Made by a program: the position numbers and the translations under genes. The notes below the pieces were generated by a model. That model saw only the letters and a program-made list of their open reading frames with translations, searched no databases and had not been told where the DNA came from. Below are positions 33,476-42,500 of a stretch of 64,000 nucleotides of DNA, piece after piece. Within the stretch, counting starts at the first letter, position 1. Each line of letters begins with the position of its first letter. The stretch is from CAZWRN01 sp964636275 (GTDB taxonomy: Bacteria > Patescibacteriota > Microgenomatia > Daviesbacterales > UBA10151): positions 1 to 64,000 of the forward strand of contig CAZWRN010000003.1 of the NCBI GenBank assembly GCA_964636275.1. The letters run 5' to 3'.

Positions 33476-35569
33476 CTAGTCGGGTGCTGCCTGAGCAGCA
33501 ATTTTAGCCAATTCCTGTGCTATCAGTGGGTGATTTTTTAGTTCTGGATCTTCCTGAAGCAATTTTCTGGCAGCTCCGCGAGTTTTTTCGATCAACTCTA
33601 AATCAGCAAATGAGGCAATTTTCAGATCAACTCGTCCGGACTGCTCTTTGCCAAAAATCTGACCACTCCCGCGAATTTTTAAGTCTAATTCAGCCAATTT
33701 AAGCCCATCACTAATCGTTTCCAGGTTTTTTAAACGGTTGTATACATCATTTTCTTCCACCCCAGAAAATAAGAAACAATATGATTGCTTGACTCCCCTG
33801 CCCACCCGACCTCGCAACTGATGAAGTTGAGCTAAACCAAATCGTTCAGCATTTTCAATCAGCATAATAGTGGCATTTGGCACATCCACGCCCACCTCAA
33901 TCACAGTAGTTGAAACCAAAATATCAAGTAAATGATTTTTAAAATCCTGCAGCACCTGATCTTTTTCTTTTGGTTTTAGCCGGCCATGCAATAACCCCAT
34001 CCGTAAATCAGGAAAAATCTCTTTTTGCAGCCGTTCAAATTCATGAATAGCTGCTTTTGCAGAGGCCAGCGTTTCAGAGACCTCAATCAGTGGAGTAATA
34101 ATATAGACCTGATCACCAGCTTTGACCTGTTTATGTAAAAAAGCATAGGCATCATCACGTTTTTTCTTCGGAATCACATGAGTTTTAATCTCCTGACGAC
34201 CTTTTGGCAATTCATCTATAATCGACAAGTCTAAATCCCCATAGAGTGTCAAAGCCACAGTTCTCGGAATAGGAGTAGCTGTCATGGTTAAAAAATGCGG
34301 CACTTTGGCTTTATTACGTAGTACACTACGTTGCTCAACCCCAAATCGCTGCTGTTCATCAACTATAATCAGCCCGACATTTTCAGTTGACAATTTATCA
34401 GACAACAAAGCATGAGTACCAACGATCACCTCGGGATTCCTATCATTTGATACTTTTGATACTTCTGATATCTTTCCCCCCTTCTTCTTAGTAAACTTCT
34501 TCGACCCTGTATACAACCCGACATAAATACCATAAGGCTCTAGCAAACGCTGTAAATTGGCCTGGTGCTGAAAAGCCAAAATTTCTGTTGGGGCCATGTA
34601 CATCGAGCGAAAACCATTCAGATGTGCAATATACGCTATCACAGCTGCCACCACAGTTTTACCAGAACCCACCTCTCCCTGAACCAGACGGTTCATAGGT
34701 TGTTCTCGACTTAAATCTTCACCTATTTCAGAAATCACCCGTAACTGAGCATTAGTTAAACTAAAAGGTAAATTAGCGATAAAATCGGCAATCTGAGCTT
34801 TATCTACTTTAAAAGGGCTGGTCAGAGGCTTTTTTTGCCATTCCAGGCGGGTTTTTGCAGTAGCTAGCTGAATATAGAAGTGCTCATCAAAACCAAGTCT
34901 ATCGCGGGCTTTTTGAGCCATTTTTAAAGTTTCTGGCTGATGAATTGTTTTAATGGCCTCTTTCAAGCTCAGCATCTCTCCCCGGATATCGTCTGACAAT
35001 GGATCCTGAATTTCCTCGATCACTTGAGGCAAAAAGAGATTGATCTTCGTCCGAAGCCATTTGGAAGACAATCCTTCAGTTTCCGGATAGACCGCCACCA
35101 ATCTACCGGTATGTAAACTCTCCTTCTCAAGCTGATGACTGACGACTGACGACTGCTGACTTAAAACATCCAGTTTTTCCCAAACCGGAGCAATGATCGA
35201 CAACTTATTTTTATATTTACTAAGCTTTCCTGAAATCTGCAGTCTATCCCCCACCTTAATCGATTTAATCAAAAACTGAGAATTAAACCATGTCAACTGA
35301 ATTGGTACTGTCCCATCATTAAAAACAGCCATTGTCAGAATCTTGCGGGTTTTGGTGTAAATATTGCGAATCGACCAAATCTCACCCTGTAGGGTGACTT
35401 TTTCTCCTACCTGAGCTTCTAAGCTGTTTGTCACATTGGAAAAATCATCGTAACGAAAAGGAAAGTGATAAATCAGATCCTTGACCGATAAAAGGCCTAA
35501 ATTTTCCAATCTTTTGGCAAAAGTATAGCCAATACCACTGATGGAAGATAAATAAGTATCAAGCTGCAT
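33476..35569 (-). CDS. recG: ATP-dependent DNA helicase RecG
   Basis: Remodels stalled replication forks and Holliday junctions. The N-terminal wedge/OB domain (about 50-150) is followed by Walker A GEVGSGKTVVAAV near residue 290, motif II IIVDEQQRFGVEQR, motif III TMTATPIPRT, and the C-terminal helicase core VSTTVIEVGVDVPNATIM, QLHQLRGRVGRG. 697 aa. Most RecG proteins have DEQH at motif II; here it is DEQQ. Around residues 137-147 the protein contains QQSSVVSHQ, encoded by a 25-bp repeat also found in atpG. Confidence 0.95.
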   Translation of the reverse strand: MQLDTYLSSISGIGYTFAKRLENLGLLSVKDLIYHFPFRYDDFSNVTNSLEAQVGEKVTLQGEIWSIRNIYTKTRKILTMAVFNDGTVPIQLTWFNSQFLIKSIKVGDRLQISGKLSKYKNKLSIIAPVWEKLDVLSQQSSVVSHQLEKESLHTGRLVAVYPETEGLSSKWLRTKINLFLPQVIEEIQDPLSDDIRGEMLSLKEAIKTIHQPETLKMAQKARDRLGFDEHFYIQLATAKTRLEWQKKPLTSPFKVDKAQIADFIANLPFSLTNAQLRVISEIGEDLSREQPMNRLVQGEVGSGKTVVAAVIAYIAHLNGFRSMYMAPTEILAFQHQANLQRLLEPYGIYVGLYTGSKKFTKKKGGKISEVSKVSNDRNPEVIVGTHALLSDKLSTENVGLIIVDEQQRFGVEQRSVLRNKAKVPHFLTMTATPIPRTVALTLYGDLDLSIIDELPKGRQEIKTHVIPKKKRDDAYAFLHKQVKAGDQVYIITPLIEVSETLASAKAAIHEFERLQKEIFPDLRMGLLHGRLKPKEKDQVLQDFKNHLLDILVSTTVIEVGVDVPNATIMLIENAERFGLAQLHQLRGRVGRGVKQSYCFLFSGVEENDVYNRLKNLETISDGLKLAELDLKIRGSGQIFGKEQSGRVDLKIASFADLELIEKTRGAARKLLQEDPELKNHPLIAQELAKIAAQAAPD
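35131..35155 (-). repeat. 25-bp repeat copy inside recG
   Basis: On the minus strand this copy is identical over 25 bp to 49194-49218 in atpG. It is made of CAGTCGT units ending in CAGTCATCAGC and read in the same frame (SSVVSHQ). Confidence 0.85.
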
Positions 35570-35575
35570 GGAGCG

Positions 35576-35581
35576 ATTATA
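35576..35581 (-). promoter_or_regulatory. -10 box of recG, leaderless
   Basis: A perfect TATAAT ends 6 nt before the ATG at 35569; TTAAAC 18 nt upstream is a weak -35. Confidence 0.5.
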
Positions 35582-35601
35582 CTATGAGAAAAAAAATAAG
35601 T

Positions 35602-35697
35602 TTAATAAACACCAAAAAGCGGTAGCATTGAGAACATCAGAATTGCGATCACTCCAATGACTGACAAAACTATAAATATTGGCCGATACTTGGTCAT
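35602..35697 (-). CDS. Small single-helix membrane protein, 31 aa
   Basis: This short frame encodes a basic N-terminus (TKYRP) followed by one strongly hydrophobic helix (IFIVLSVIGVIAILMFSMLP) and ends GVY. Such composition is unlikely for random non-coding DNA but not proof of a gene. It lies directly upstream of recG on the same strand. No clear ribosome-binding site. Confidence 0.4.
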   Translation of the reverse strand: MTKYRPIFIVLSVIGVIAILMFSMLPLFGVY

Positions 35698-35723
35698 TAA
35701 TTTATCCACATATATATTCTACA

Positions 35724-35752
35724 TTGATTTTTAGATAAAAAAAAGCTAGAGT
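35724..35752 (+). promoter_or_regulatory. Promoter, leaderless
   Basis: TTGATT (35724-35729), 17-nt spacer, TAGAGT (35747-35752), then 6 nt to the ATG at 35759. This favours the ATG over the GTG at 35753. Confidence 0.55.
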
Positions 35753-35758
35753 GTGAGC

Positions 35759-36076
35759 ATGTTTGCAGGCGATAGAACTTCAGAACATCATTGGATCCCA
35801 CGCAAACAACGAAAACCACTGATTCCTTCATGGTCAGAAACACATAGACTTTTTTATCTTCGAGCGACATCTGCAATTATAGGTGCAGGAGCTGCATATG
35901 AAACAACAAAAGTTTTGAATACTTTCAACAAGCTTTTGATAGGTCAATTATTTCCTGATAACTTAGAATTTCTTTCAAGATTCGAACCGACTGGTTTGGG
36001 ATTATCCGTTCTAGGTGGAGCTTTAGCCGGGTACACAGTTTACGAAATAGCCCGAAGACACAATACTACTTCCTAA
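35759..36076 (+). CDS. Hypothetical membrane-associated protein, 105 aa
   Basis: Not recognised. A basic N-terminus (residues 1-30, HHWIPRKQRKP) is followed by two hydrophobic segments (about 34-50 and 80-98) rich in Gly and Ala, so a small two-helix membrane protein is likely. The 3' end overlaps the convergent tyrS by 11 bases. Confidence 0.6.
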   Translation: MFAGDRTSEHHWIPRKQRKPLIPSWSETHRLFYLRATSAIIGAGAAYETTKVLNTFNKLLIGQLFPDNLEFLSRFEPTGLGLSVLGGALAGYTVYEIARRHNTTS

Positions 36077-37169
36077 TCAGACTTTCCAATTTTTCTAGCG
36101 CCGCTTTTCTATCGGGTTGTTCAAAATACTTTCTGGCCGGTTCCAATTTATTGATCAACCACTCGGCAACAGCCATTTTCAGATCCTGAGGATGAAGCAT
36201 TTTAGAAGCATAATCTTTTTCCAGTGCTTCATAGTCGGTGTATTCTAAATTACCTCCCCATTTTTCCGGACGATTAATTACAAATGAAGTTGGACTGTAA
36301 AAAATTAAATGTTTCACCCAGTCTAGAATTGGATTAAATTCAACTACACCCTCTGGCGCATAGGCTGCATTAATTTTACGTTTAATCTCAGCAGGATCAT
36401 CATGGATAAAAATAGCACTATCTGGCTTGGATTTACTCATTTTCGCGGCCTCCATATCCATCTCTTCTTTGCCAGTATCCGGATTTTTAGTCAAAACAGG
36501 TGCTAACAGACCTTGTAACAAATGCGCATGCAGCCCTACTGGCTTTTTATATCCAAGCTCATTTGCTGCTTCCCTGGCGACAATATGAACATTACGCTGA
36601 TCTGTTCCTGCATGAGCTAAATCAATATCCATCATAAATATATCGGCCGATTGCATCGAAGGGTATATCAACATCGCTGAATCTGTCACTTCTGACTCTT
36701 TTCGTCCCATTATCGTAGTAGATCGAATCATTCGAGACAAGGTCGTTGCTTTGGCTACTCTAACTACTGTGGCCCAATAATCTGATCCCATTTTGTCATA
36801 GAGTTCACTACCTAAAATAAATTTAATTTTATCTGGATTTGCTCCAACACATAAAGCTCCGGCTTTAAACGCTTCGATCAGGTAATTTTTCCCAATCCAG
36901 GTAGCAGTTTCCAGCTTTCCATCAAGTTTTTTATTGAGCCAGGCATGCCAATCAGCAATAAAAACGATAGTATGGACACCGGCATCCTGCAGATCTTTAA
37001 TTTTCATCAGGGTATACAACCCCTGGCCAATGTGGAGTTTACCTGATACTTCATACCCAATATAGTGTCTCAGCTCTTTACCAGAATCAACCAAAGCACT
37101 AAGTTCTTCTTTAGTTAAAGTTTCCTCCAAATTTCTGGTGATCAGATCAATTTTTTCTTCATTCGTCAT
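36066..37169 (-). CDS. tyrS: Tyrosyl-tRNA synthetase, archaeal/eukaryotic type
   Basis: Class I aminoacyl-tRNA synthetase. YIGYEVSGKLHIGQGL holds the HIGH-like motif near residue 46, and AAKMSKSKPDSAIFIHD holds KMSKS near 245. The order and spacing (ADWHAWLNKKLDG, YPSMQSADIFMMDIDLAHAGTDQRNVHI, NPILDWVKHLIF, LHPQDLKMAVAEWL) match the archaeal TyrRS family, not the bacterial TyrS with its S4-like C-terminal domain, which is absent. 367 aa. TrpRS is an older-paralogue alternative, but the DQRNVHIVARE and Y-G-motif context favours Tyr. Own leaderless promoter. Confidence 0.85.
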   Translation of the reverse strand: MTNEEKIDLITRNLEETLTKEELSALVDSGKELRHYIGYEVSGKLHIGQGLYTLMKIKDLQDAGVHTIVFIADWHAWLNKKLDGKLETATWIGKNYLIEAFKAGALCVGANPDKIKFILGSELYDKMGSDYWATVVRVAKATTLSRMIRSTTIMGRKESEVTDSAMLIYPSMQSADIFMMDIDLAHAGTDQRNVHIVAREAANELGYKKPVGLHAHLLQGLLAPVLTKNPDTGKEEMDMEAAKMSKSKPDSAIFIHDDPAEIKRKINAAYAPEGVVEFNPILDWVKHLIFYSPTSFVINRPEKWGGNLEYTDYEALEKDYASKMLHPQDLKMAVAEWLINKLEPARKYFEQPDRKAALEKLESLIRK

Positions 37170-37175
37170 AGGGAT

Positions 37176-37204
37176 ATCTTACGTTCTAGGCTGTAAAAAG
37201 ACAA
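37176..37204 (-). promoter_or_regulatory. Promoter of tyrS, leaderless
   Basis: TTGTCT (37199-37204), 17-nt spacer, TAAGAT (37176-37181), then 6 nt to the ATG at 37169. Confidence 0.6.
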
Positions 37205-37207
37205 GCT

Positions 37208-37885
37208 TTAAGGCAAAGTAGTAAAGGTATTATCTCCTGAAGTTGTGGAGTTATTGGCATTATCTTTAGATGTGACCCTGAAATGATAAGTTGTATTTGG
37301 CTCTAAATCAGTAATTTCCAGTGAATGAGAACTTTTTTTGTCACTGCTATCTTTATTGGAACTATAGGAAGTATCTTTCCCGTACTCGACTTTACTATCT
37401 GAGTCTTCATTGGTCTTCCATTCAATAGTGACCTTATTATTTCCAATGTTTACCGATTTTATCTCTGACAAAACCGGGCCACTAGTATCGGTATTTGAAG
37501 GCGAATTACTTGGACTGGGGCTTGGGCTGGGACTAGGTGAAGGTAAAGGACTGGGTGACAATGATGGTGACACTACAGGGCTTGGAGATATCTTAGCTGT
37601 TGGAGAAGGTGACTGAGTAGGTATACTCTGTGGTTTATCCGGCCCTATAGCAGCCGCCTGTTCAGATATGATTCCTGGTTGCTGGGTTTGAGAATTTTTT
37701 GATTGCGCTCCTAAAACAGAAGCATAATCAGTAGGAGTGGGACTGGGTAAACCCTGAGGTGTATCAGATCCCATAGAAGCTAGAAACACGACCAAACCAA
37801 AAACAGACAAAATTGCTGCTGTTATTGCTACAGAATAGATATATATATTGCTATTTTTTAGTTCGCTCTTTAACTGATTCCACAT
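37208..37885 (-). CDS. Membrane-anchored protein with Ser/Pro linker and fibronectin type III domain
   Basis: Cytoplasmic N-terminus, one membrane helix at about 14-38, a disordered Ser/Pro/Thr/Gln linker with a (SP)n tract near 108-128, and a C-terminal Fn3 domain (about 137-225) with the typical VTIEWKTNEDSDSKVEYG and LEPNTTYHFRVTSKD. It is probably displayed on the cell surface, a role in adhesion being inferred. TAGAAT ends 7 nt before the ATG. A strong terminator separates it from the gene upstream. Confidence 0.78.
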   Translation of the reverse strand: MWNQLKSELKNSNIYIYSVAITAAILSVFGLVVFLASMGSDTPQGLPSPTPTDYASVLGAQSKNSQTQQPGIISEQAAAIGPDKPQSIPTQSPSPTAKISPSPVVSPSLSPSPLPSPSPSPSPSPSNSPSNTDTSGPVLSEIKSVNIGNNKVTIEWKTNEDSDSKVEYGKDTSYSSNKDSSDKKSSHSLEITDLEPNTTYHFRVTSKDNANNSTTSGDNTFTTLP

Positions 37886-37903
37886 CAGAGGTATTCTACC
37901 AAA

Positions 37904-37931
37904 AAAATCCCGCCGTATCAGGCGGGATTTT
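37904..37931. terminator. Bidirectional Rho-independent terminator
   Basis: Perfect 11-bp stem: AAAATCCCGCC, 6-nt loop, GGCGGGATTTT, with A and T tracts that make it work in either direction. It follows the DUF378 gene on the minus strand. A second stem GCTGAA-TTT-TTCAGC lies at 37943-37957, overlapping the DUF378 stop. Confidence 0.85.
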
Positions 37932-37956
37932 AAATAATTTCTGCTGAATTTTTCAG

Positions 37957-38163
37957 CTATTTTTTAGCGCAGATTTTACATTCAGATTTATGAGTCATCA
38001 GTACATACACACCTGAAGCGCCAACTAAAAGATATACAATACTCTCCAAACCAGGCATTCCACCCAGCAACATATTTACTAAATTGTAGCCCAAAGCAGT
38101 CAGACCCCAGTTGATAGCACCAACTGCAGTTAAAAGGAAGGCAACCATATGCAGCATTTTCAT
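37957..38163 (-). CDS. DUF378 family small membrane protein
   Basis: 68 aa with two membrane helices. LTAVGAINWGLTALGYNLVNMLLGG and LVGASGVYVLMTH match the DUF378 (YuzA-like) pattern, including the conserved NWGL. The C-terminus has two cysteines (CKIC) followed by Ala-Lys-Lys. Function of the family is unknown. It has the strongest ribosome-binding site in the window, AAGGAGGTGA just before the ATG, and a promoter with a leader, so high expression is likely. Confidence 0.85.
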   Translation of the reverse strand: MKMLHMVAFLLTAVGAINWGLTALGYNLVNMLLGGMPGLESIVYLLVGASGVYVLMTHKSECKICAKK

Positions 38164-38166
38164 TAC

Positions 38167-38178
38167 TCATCACCTCCT
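38167..38178 (-). promoter_or_regulatory. Near-perfect Shine-Dalgarno of the DUF378 gene
   Basis: AAGGAGGTGA ends a few nt before the ATG and matches the full anti-SD of 16S rRNA. This is exceptional in a window where most genes have no recognisable SD. Confidence 0.8.
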
Positions 38179-38184
38179 TATTCA

Positions 38185-38214
38185 ACTATAGTTCGGCCCT
38201 CTAAAACAAGTCAA
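38185..38214 (-). promoter_or_regulatory. Promoter of the DUF378 gene
   Basis: TTGACT (38209-38214), 18-nt spacer, TATAGT (38185-38190), leader of about 20 nt. Confidence 0.65.
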
Positions 38215-38248
38215 TAGCAGGCCCCCTTCCCCCTACCAAATCCCACAA

Positions 38249-38284
38249 AATACTAGCTACTAGATACCAGCTACTAGATACTCT
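38249..38284 (+). repeat. Tandem CTAGATAC words
   Basis: Repeated short words (ATACTAGCTACTAGATACCAG, then CTACTAGATACTC) directly before the gene at 38296. One of the low-complexity junction types of this window; the last unit runs into the -10 box. Confidence 0.5.
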
Positions 38285-38289
38285 ATACT
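38284..38289 (+). promoter_or_regulatory. -10 box, leaderless
   Basis: TATACT ends 6 nt before the ATG at 38296. No good -35. Confidence 0.45.
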
Positions 38290-38295
38290 TCACTC

Positions 38296-38484
38296 ATGTG
38301 TTACAACTGCGGATGCCATATGCCAGAAGACGATATGGGACTTGGCTCGGCCGGTAAAGACCCTAAAGGTAAATCCATAACCGAAGAAACTTTCAAAGCA
38401 GCAGCTGAATCTCAGGGAATGACCGTTAAAGAAGCAAAAGAAGAAACTTTAAAATTACTTAAAAAAGAGCTTGGTTATAAATAA
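38296..38484 (+). CDS. Small protein with N-terminal CxxCxC motif, 62 aa
   Basis: The protein starts with Cys-Tyr-Asn-Cys-Gly-Cys, which could bind a metal ion, followed by an acidic linker and a C-terminal helical region (EETFKAAAESQGMTVKEAKE) with a helix-turn-helix-like look. I know of no function. Monocistronic. Confidence 0.7.
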   Translation: MCYNCGCHMPEDDMGLGSAGKDPKGKSITEETFKAAAESQGMTVKEAKEETLKLLKKELGYK

Positions 38485-38505
38485 TATTTCAAACCCTCGC
38501 CTGTT

Positions 38506-39591
38506 CTATTCTATATCGCAGCGGTTCTCACGATAGTTTTTGGTATATCCGATATTACAACTCCAACCATCTGTGTTCATCTCTAAATGCGCATTGTCTG
38601 GTAAACTTACTTTCCGGCAAACTTGAGAACCAAAATCTTTGATATATCCTAATTTACAAGTCCAAGAGCTTCCTTGCCAGACTATATGCTCAGTCGTAAA
38701 CTTCTCACATTTATCACCTTTTCTGATATAACTACTAATACAACTCCAGCCATCAATCGATGAATTATCAAGTCTCGCATTTTCAGGGACTACGACCTTC
38801 ACACACTTTCTAAGCTCTTCATTTCGTTTATAGCCTGATTCACAGTAAAACTGGCTCCCATGTTCATAAAATGTGCCATGCTCAACTACTTCTACTTTGA
38901 CGCATCGATCACTTTGTTTATCGTATCCGGGATCACACTCAAATCCTTCTGCGGTGACTTGACCATAATGCGGTACAAAGATTGATTCACAGCTATTTTT
39001 TTCACGATTTTTCACAAAACCTTTATTACATTGCCAATCATTACCTAAATACGTCAAATGAGCATTAGCAGGGATTTCAAACTTTTTACATTCACTCCCC
39101 TCTTTTCTAAATTGATTGTTACAGTACCAGTCAAAACCCTGGTCAAAAAATTTAGCATCCTTAGGCAGTTCAACTTTGACACATTTGTCTTCAATTCTCT
39201 GATAAGTAGCTATACACGTCCAATCATTACCAGTCGCTTCAAGCACCGCATTTTCTGGCAATCTTAATTCGTTACACTGATCATTTTCTCGGATATAGCC
39301 CCGTTCACAAACAAAATCATCACCTGAATAATTAAGTTTAGCATGCTCTGGAATCACTACTTTTTGACATAGATTTTGAGAAGCAATTTTTTTATACCCT
39401 ACCTGACAGAGCCAATCTGTTTTTTGAGAGTTTAAAACACCATTCTCCGGTATGTTTATCTTTTCACACTCCCCACTCGCAAAGTTAAACTTTTGCTCCG
39501 AAGGACAGCTGACAGCGAAAGTAGGATGAGGAAATATAAAATTTATAACGACAATAAAAATTATAATAGTTATATTTAGTAAGTAATTCAT
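38506..39591 (-). CDS. Secreted Cys-rich tandem-repeat protein
   Basis: 361 aa. An N-terminal signal peptide or anchor (about 1-27, NITIIIFIVVINFIFPHPTFA) is followed by 11 units of about 30 residues, each with two Cys: an aromatic/acidic pair before the first (DWxC or FxC), then GY or a similar pair, then the second Cys, then xxIPENAxL. Four units read DWLC, DWTC, DWYC and DWQC. Disulfides within each unit would give a rigid extracellular rod. I use the ATG at 39591, which overlaps the RND stop (ATGA); the longer frame lies within the RND gene. It may act with the RND transporter. Not recognised as a named family. Confidence 0.75.
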   Translation of the reverse strand: MNYLLNITIIIFIVVINFIFPHPTFAVSCPSEQKFNFASGECEKINIPENGVLNSQKTDWLCQVGYKKIASQNLCQKVVIPEHAKLNYSGDDFVCERGYIRENDQCNELRLPENAVLEATGNDWTCIATYQRIEDKCVKVELPKDAKFFDQGFDWYCNNQFRKEGSECKKFEIPANAHLTYLGNDWQCNKGFVKNREKNSCESIFVPHYGQVTAEGFECDPGYDKQSDRCVKVEVVEHGTFYEHGSQFYCESGYKRNEELRKCVKVVVPENARLDNSSIDGWSCISSYIRKGDKCEKFTTEHIVWQGSSWTCKLGYIKDFGSQVCRKVSLPDNAHLEMNTDGWSCNIGYTKNYRENRCDIE

Positions 39592-42500
39592 TTGCGAGCG
39601 GGTGCTTTGGGAGCAAAGATCAAATAATAAACCACGGGGATGAAAAACAACATTATAGTTCCAGAGAAAGTTAAACCCGCGATGATCGCTCCTCCCAAAC
39701 CTCTCCACAGAGGATCCGAGATAGTTATTGGAATCAGTCCAGCAATGGTACAGACTGAAGTTAAAGCAATTGGCTCAAGTCGGGAGGCTGCTGCATCAGC
39801 AACCGACTCTGAAAACTCCATACCAGATTCCTGATTGATCAAAATCTTATCAACCACCAAGATCGAATTTTTCACCACTATTCCGAATAAAGCTAAAATA
39901 CCGATCAAAGCTGGGAATGACAGCGGAATCTGAGCCATTGCAAAGATAATAAATACACCAGATATAGAAAGTGGGATAACAAGCATGACTATCAATGCCC
40001 GTCTAAAAGATTTAAACTGCAGCACCATCGTGATAATAATCAGTAAAAATGACAAAATCATCGCTCGTAGTATCGAGTTTACGGATTCCTGATTTTCTTC
40101 ATTCACCCCACCGGTAGCCCAACCATATCCAGTCGGTAAATTGAGTGAGTTCGCATACTCTTCTAGTTTGGTGTTAATATCAGCTAGCACATATCCTTCT
40201 TGAACACCAGCTGAAACAGAGATCGTTCTTTTACCATCTTCTCGAGTAATCAACGTTGGATTGGTAGCAAGCTCCAGTTTACCCAAAGCTGAAAGATGCA
40301 CTGTTCCACCGGTTTGGGTTGGAATAACAAGTGTTGTGATATCTTCCACAGTTTGGGTTCCAGATCCCAAACGGATAGTGACATCTTCAGTCAGATCTTG
40401 GTCACCAGAAAACTTTAGCTCATCTGCCTCAAAACCAGAGGCATACAATCGTAGCCAAAAACCAAGCTGATCAACCGTGATATTATTTTCAGCCAGCTTA
40501 GCTCGATCTGGTACAAAAGTCAGCTTACTCGTGCCTGGTTTAATGGATTTATTGATATTATTTACACCAGCTTGCTGTGACAAATAATCCTGAATACTGT
40601 TGGCGTATTGATCCAGTGTCTTCAGATCCGGTCCAAATAGCTTGATCTGTAAATCTGCACCAGCTGGTGGACCTCCTGAAATCTCCTGAACAGAAAGAGT
40701 ACCTTTAGTATAATCTGCAAAGTTATTGCGCAAATGTTGGGCTATCTCGGCGGAAGTCTGATCACGCTCTTCATATAAAGCCACTGAATAAAGGAAACTG
40801 TTTGCTCCTGACCCAGACGGCCCACCGAAATCAGCTCCATAACCTCTCCCAAGCTCCAACGTAACGGTTTCCATGGCCGGAGTAGATTTAAACCGCTCCA
40901 ACAATCCCAGAGCCTCTTGTTTTGCAGTCTGAATATTTGTTCCAGAAGGCAGCTCTACTGATACGTAAATGGTATTTTCATCTGAGCCTGGGAAAAATTC
41001 TGACTTTACTAGACCGAGTGGAACCAAAGCATATGAAAATAGTGAAAAGATAACCACCATAATTATGGTGTTTCTTCTGGCTTTTTTAGAGACCAGGATC
41101 CGATGAATAAGTTTGTTGTAGGAACGTTCGATCCCATGGAAACTAATTAATCCATTGTCCATCACCTGACTAAGTCGAGCTTTAGCACCAGGTGAGCGTA
41201 GAAAACCTTTGGTGAGTGCTCCAAGTAAAGCATCCCGTACCAGATACACAATCAAAACAAATGCCACCAACACAATCAGCTGTGGTACTAGCAAAGTTCC
41301 TTTGGGAATCAGGAAGTAAAAACCGGCAACTATGCCCAGCAACAACAATACTCGAGTTAGTACTACGACTCGAAAAGGTATTTGCGGCTTCAACAGGAAG
41401 ATCATTAAAGGCAAAATAATAAATAAAGCCACAAAAATTGAAGCAATCAGGGTCGCCGATACGATAATAGGGATTGGTTTAATAAACTCACCAATGATTC
41501 CGGTTGAAAGAAGCAACGGAATAAATGCCCAAACGGTCGTAATCGTGGTAGTTAAAATAGCTACCCAAAAATCTTTCCATACCAACAATCCGGTTTGCAA
41601 AGGGGTAAATTTACCTGAACGGTAATAAGCTGTCATAGCTGAAATCACCACGATTGCATCATCTACCAAAAGTCCTAGCGACAAAAGAAGTGAAAAAGTA
41701 GCCAAAAATGACAAAGCAATCCCAGTAAACTGCATGACAACAAAGGTGATTAAAAAGGTCAGTGGAATAGATAACATTGAAACAAATGCCTGCCTGATAC
41801 CTAGGAAAAGCAAAAGAACAATAAATACTAGTGTGATCACAATTGTGATATCACGCTGCAGATGATCAAAAGATTCGTCCACCTGTTCAGCAGTATTTAC
41901 GATAGTAAAAACCTGAAAACCATTACCACTGTGCGCCAATTTTTCCTTTACTTTTTCTTCAGCCTCTTTATTGGCTACATCAAAATTAACCCCTGAAACT
42001 CGATACACGGAAAAGGTCACTGCCGAACTTACTTCATGATCATGCAGCAAGAAAGACTCTGTTTGGTCTGGTTTTGAGATCTCCCTAATCTCAGCAATTT
42101 CTACCAATGACACAACTTGGCCATCTAAATTAACTTTGGTTTCACGCAGCTGATCAATCGAACTGACCGCAGGATCAATAGTCAAAGAAAATATAGAGTT
42201 ATCAGTTTTTACATTTCCTGCAGGATATGAACTAATCGAGCTTTTAATTGCTCCCATTAAAACCTGTGGGTTGACTCCATAAGTTGTAATTGCCGTGGGC
42301 TTAACTACGATCTGAACCTCTTGTTCATCAAGTCCGGTGATCTCAACATTATCAATACTGGCTAGATCTTCCAGCTCTTTCTGCAAATCTCGAGAAAATC
42401 GGATCAGACTTCCCCGATCTTTAGCTCCTGCCAAAGAAAACGTCCAAATAGGTTGATTTTCAAAATCAAGTTTTTGAACATTTGGATCCAAAGCATCTTC

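Noticed and set aside
37500..37560. Short tandem repeat of TGGG/CTGGGAC units
   Set aside because: It is the coding sequence of the Ser-Pro linker of the Fn3 protein, not an independent element.
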